From an uncultured bacterium (GTDB lineage Bacteria > Cyanobacteriota > Vampirovibrionia > Gastranaerophilales > Gastranaerophilaceae), in the NCBI GenBank assembly GCA_903868125.1, contig CAIPUE010000018.1, positions 1 through 64,000 on the forward strand: DNA of 64,000 bases, written 5' to 3'. The notes beneath the pieces were generated by a model. That model was not told the DNA's origin. It ran no database searches and was given only the letters and a program-made list of their open reading frames with translations. Each line of letters opens with the position of its first letter. Position 1 is the stretch's first letter. The translations under genes and the position numbers were made by a program. Shown here piece by piece: positions 61,994 to 64,000 of this stretch.

Positions 61994-62082
61994 ATGCAAA
62001 CTTTCCAGCACGCAGTGGGTCTTTCGGCTTGTTTTTTAAAAGGAGAATGTATTTTATCATGTAAATTGATTTTACCAGATAC

Positions 62083-62502
62083 TTTAATCTCAAACGGACT
62101 TTTAAGCTATAAGCGAGTTTGAGGCTTGCTTTTTTGCTGTTTTTAGTCGGAAGTTAATTTAATCTGCTTGCATCCTTTTGCATGATTTTGCATGTTTCTT
62201 GCATGGTTTGATTTGAATTTACGTTGGCTAAATTCGGCTTTTGGTTTAGACACATAAGGGTTTTACGCCAATGCAAGAATTGTGCAAGTAGATTGATTTC
62301 AAACGGACGTGAATTGTTACAATTACTATAAAAAACACTAAAAATCCTGTCAACAAATTGACAAGATTTATTCTTATAACATTTCACCCCTAAAACCTTA
62401 TATCTACAGCTCCTCCGACTGCCATTTTTACTTTGATTCAGAACAGACACAAAACTCGGAAGTGGAGTTCCAATTTCCCACCTCAAGAGTTATCGTGTTG
62501 GT
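62083..62502 (+). mobile_element. Probable left end of a Mu-type transposable element
   Basis: The 420 nt before the transposase hold several repeated motifs. TCAAACGGAC occurs at 62090-62099 and 62299-62308, with a partial inverted copy at 62117-62123. TTGCAT occurs four times at 62168, 62178, 62188 and 62199, spacing 10, 10 and 11 nt, with an inverted ATGCAA at 62271. A palindrome AATTGT-T-ACAATT lies at 62312-62324 and a near-perfect hairpin at 62343-62368. These are candidate transposase and repressor binding sites. The exact outer end and target duplication are not identified. Confidence 0.55.
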
Positions 62503-64000
62503 ATGGACGAATATATAGATATAAAAAAGGTGGCAGAAGTCAAACATATAAGCTCTCGGGCGGTTAGACTATCCATCCAAAATGATAAATATATCGCTCG
62601 TGAGGTTAAAACTCGAGGTGGAACAACCTATGAAATCCTTATTTCATCTCTTGAACCTGATATACAAGGGTTCTTTAAACCTCAGCAGGAAGTCTTTTAT
62701 TACCCTGCACTTCCGTCTTCAGTATTCATTCCCGATACGGCGAAGACGATTGCTCTTGCAAGAATCGATTTAATAAAGCAATGGCTGAAATTTCGAATCC
62801 AACATTCACCAATATATCAAGGTGATAAATTATTTATTGAAATGTACAACAGCGGCGAATTTTTAAAAAGATTATATAAAATAATAGGAGCAACATCTAG
62901 GGGCTCACTTCAAAGATGGAAACAAATATATGATGAATTCGGAACTTGGGAAGCCCTTACTCCTCAATATCGATATTCTTGTATGAATAGTTATAAGACA
63001 ATATTGACCGATGAAATGTTGAAAATATTTTTAAAAATACTTCTGCATCCGAATCAATTTAATATAGGGAAATCGATTAATTTAACCATTCAAATATTGA
63101 AAACAAATGGGATTGAAGATATTCCATCAATTCCGACATTCAGAAGATATGCTGAAAATTTTAAAAAATATAATTATGATAAATGGGTTCTTATGCGAGA
63201 AGGCGAAAAAGCACTCAAAGATAAAGTGGAACCATATATCGAGCGAGATATTTCAAAATTAGAAGTAGGCGACGTCTTAATCGCTGACGGTCATAAGTTA
63301 AACTTCCAAGTAATAAATCCTTTCACAGGCAAGCCTACTAGAGCAACTCTAGTAGGCTTTTTAGATTGGAAATCGGGAGCATTAGTCGGGTATGAAATTA
63401 TGCTTGAAGAAAATACTCAATGTATCGCTTCAGCACTTAGAATGGCTATTTTGAACTTAGGTTTAATTCCTAAAATTGTTTATCAAGATAACGGCAGAGC
63501 ATTCAGGGCTAAATACTTCCAAGGCGTTGATTTTAATGAGGCAGGATTTAACGGAGTATATGAAAACCTCGGAATCAAATCAGTATTTGCAAAACCATAC
63601 AACGCTCGTGCAAAAGTCATTGAGCGTTTCTTTTTAGAATTCCAAGAAGAATTTGAAAAACTTCTGCCAAGTTACACAGGAACTTCAATCCAAACAAAAC
63701 CCGCAAGATTAAAAAGAAACGAAAAACTGCATACTCAAATGCATAATGATTTTATTCCTACGATAGAACAAGCCATAGGGTTCATTGATTATTGGTTAGG
63801 TTATAAACATTCAAAAGGTTGCCCCAATGATAAAAGCAAATCTATACAGGAAGTTTTGGATAATGCACAAAAACAAAACATTGATAAAAATAAGCTTGAT
63901 GACTTGATGCTAAAAACAGATTTAAAAACCATCCAGAGAAACGGAATCAGATTCTTACAGACAAATTACAATCACGATAAATTATATGGATTAAAAGAGC
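62503..64000 (+). CDS. Mu-type (DDE) transposase A, truncated by window end
   Basis: The frame is open to the window edge and codes for at least 499 residues. Residues 1-55 are a winged-helix DNA-binding part (DEYIDIKKVAEVKHISSRAVR, GGTTYEILISSL). The integrase core shows the acid triad of Mu MuA and related transposases: Asp in LIADGHKLNF, Asp in VYQDNGRAFR, and Glu in AKVIERFFLEFQEEF, with KPYNARAKV before the last. The Mu-type C-terminal domain follows. The ribosome site is weak (AAGAGT, 15 nt before ATG). A strand-transfer partner (MuB-like ATPase) would lie to the right. Confidence 0.88.
   Translation, partial: MDEYIDIKKVAEVKHISSRAVRLSIQNDKYIAREVKTRGGTTYEILISSLEPDIQGFFKPQQEVFYYPALPSSVFIPDTAKTIALARIDLIKQWLKFRIQHSPIYQGDKLFIEMYNSGEFLKRLYKIIGATSRGSLQRWKQIYDEFGTWEALTPQYRYSCMNSYKTILTDEMLKIFLKILLHPNQFNIGKSINLTIQILKTNGIEDIPSIPTFRRYAENFKKYNYDKWVLMREGEKALKDKVEPYIERDISKLEVGDVLIADGHKLNFQVINPFTGKPTRATLVGFLDWKSGALVGYEIMLEENTQCIASALRMAILNLGLIPKIVYQDNGRAFRAKYFQGVDFNEAGFNGVYENLGIKSVFAKPYNARAKVIERFFLEFQEEFEKLLPSYTGTSIQTKPARLKRNEKLHTQMHNDFIPTIEQAIGFIDYWLGYKHSKGCPNDKSKSIQEVLDNAQKQNIDKNKLDDLMLKTDLKTIQRNGIRFLQTNYNHDKLYGLKE

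Noticed and set aside
62168-62204. CRISPR array
   Set aside because: The repeats are 6 nt with 4-5 nt between, far too short for repeat-spacer units, and no cas gene is seen.
62154-62486. Minus-strand 110-aa frame in front of the transposase, a possible Mu repressor
   Set aside because: It crosses the repeat array, has no helix-turn-helix pattern and no ribosome site.

Overview
This window is AT-rich bacterial chromosome with densely packed operons. It encodes a diderm envelope (Omp85/BamA-like protein, Skp/OmpH-like chaperone, an LptF/LptG permease and a KdsC-like phosphatase), flagellar genes (motA, motB, fliL, fliM, fliN, fliO), a ClpC with a UVR linker, glyS for a separate glycyl-tRNA synthetase beta chain, and a type IV pilin-like protein that keeps its N-terminal helix and is Cys-rich. 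This combination, the base composition and the family-specific small proteins suggest a gut-type non-photosynthetic relative of Cyanobacteria (Melainabacteria/Vampirovibrionia, Gastranaerophilales-like). The taxonomic call is inference from gene content. No 16S gene is present.

Layout. 1-428 is a palindrome-rich gap. 429-1809 (minus) holds deoB and a ribbon-helix-helix protein. 1956-6068 is a cell wall and division run, murC-murB-ddl-ftsQ, closed by a 48-nt perfect palindrome facing ctpA. 7541-12233 carries two tandem paralogous small genes, prs and clpC. 12332-16109 (minus) reads fliO, kdsC-like, TPR, lysC. 16198-20977 holds an orphan histidine kinase, an LL-DAP-type aminotransferase, dgt and a pilin. 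21150-26410 reads bamA, skp, a pyrimidine-nucleoside phosphorylase and a soluble protein whose C-terminal two thirds match the cytoplasmic domain of FlhA. 26502-33998 holds a zinc dehydrogenase, lptF/G, an undecaprenyl-phosphate sugar-phosphate transferase, glyA, a LysM protein, a candidate structured RNA and a calpain-like protease. 34106-38968 holds tRNA-Gly, an MscS-type channel, rlmH and the minus-strand operon motA-motB-fliL-fliM-fliN. 39342-52313 holds slt, a methyltransferase, a beta-propeller, TPR proteins, glyS, two glycosyltransferases, rsfS and rpiB. 52493-61705 holds lepA, secreted and TPR proteins, a Gly/Ser/Cys peptide, rnpB, a secreted GH13-like protein that lacks its nucleophile, folP, a Spy-like protein and mrnC. 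tRNA-Ala (61883-61958) is followed by the left end of a Mu-type transposable element whose transposase runs off the window.

How the parts fit. Peptidoglycan is covered by murC/murB/ddl/ftsQ, slt, LysM and the aminotransferase/lysC supply of diaminopimelate. The outer membrane is covered by bamA, skp, lptF/G and kdsC-like. Motility genes are split over at least two loci. Nucleoside salvage appears as deoB, a deoA-type phosphorylase, prs and dgt.

Most notable: (i) a FlhA cytoplasmic domain without its membrane domain; (ii) at least seven genes with a -10 box placed 6-7 nt before the ATG and no Shine-Dalgarno, suggesting leaderless mRNAs; (iii) a calpain-like protease with an intact Cys/His/Asn triad; (iv) a GH13 protein with Ser at the nucleophile position; (v) an MscS gene with no ATG, GTG or TTG start; (vi) helically phased TTGCAT repeats in front of the Mu-type transposase.
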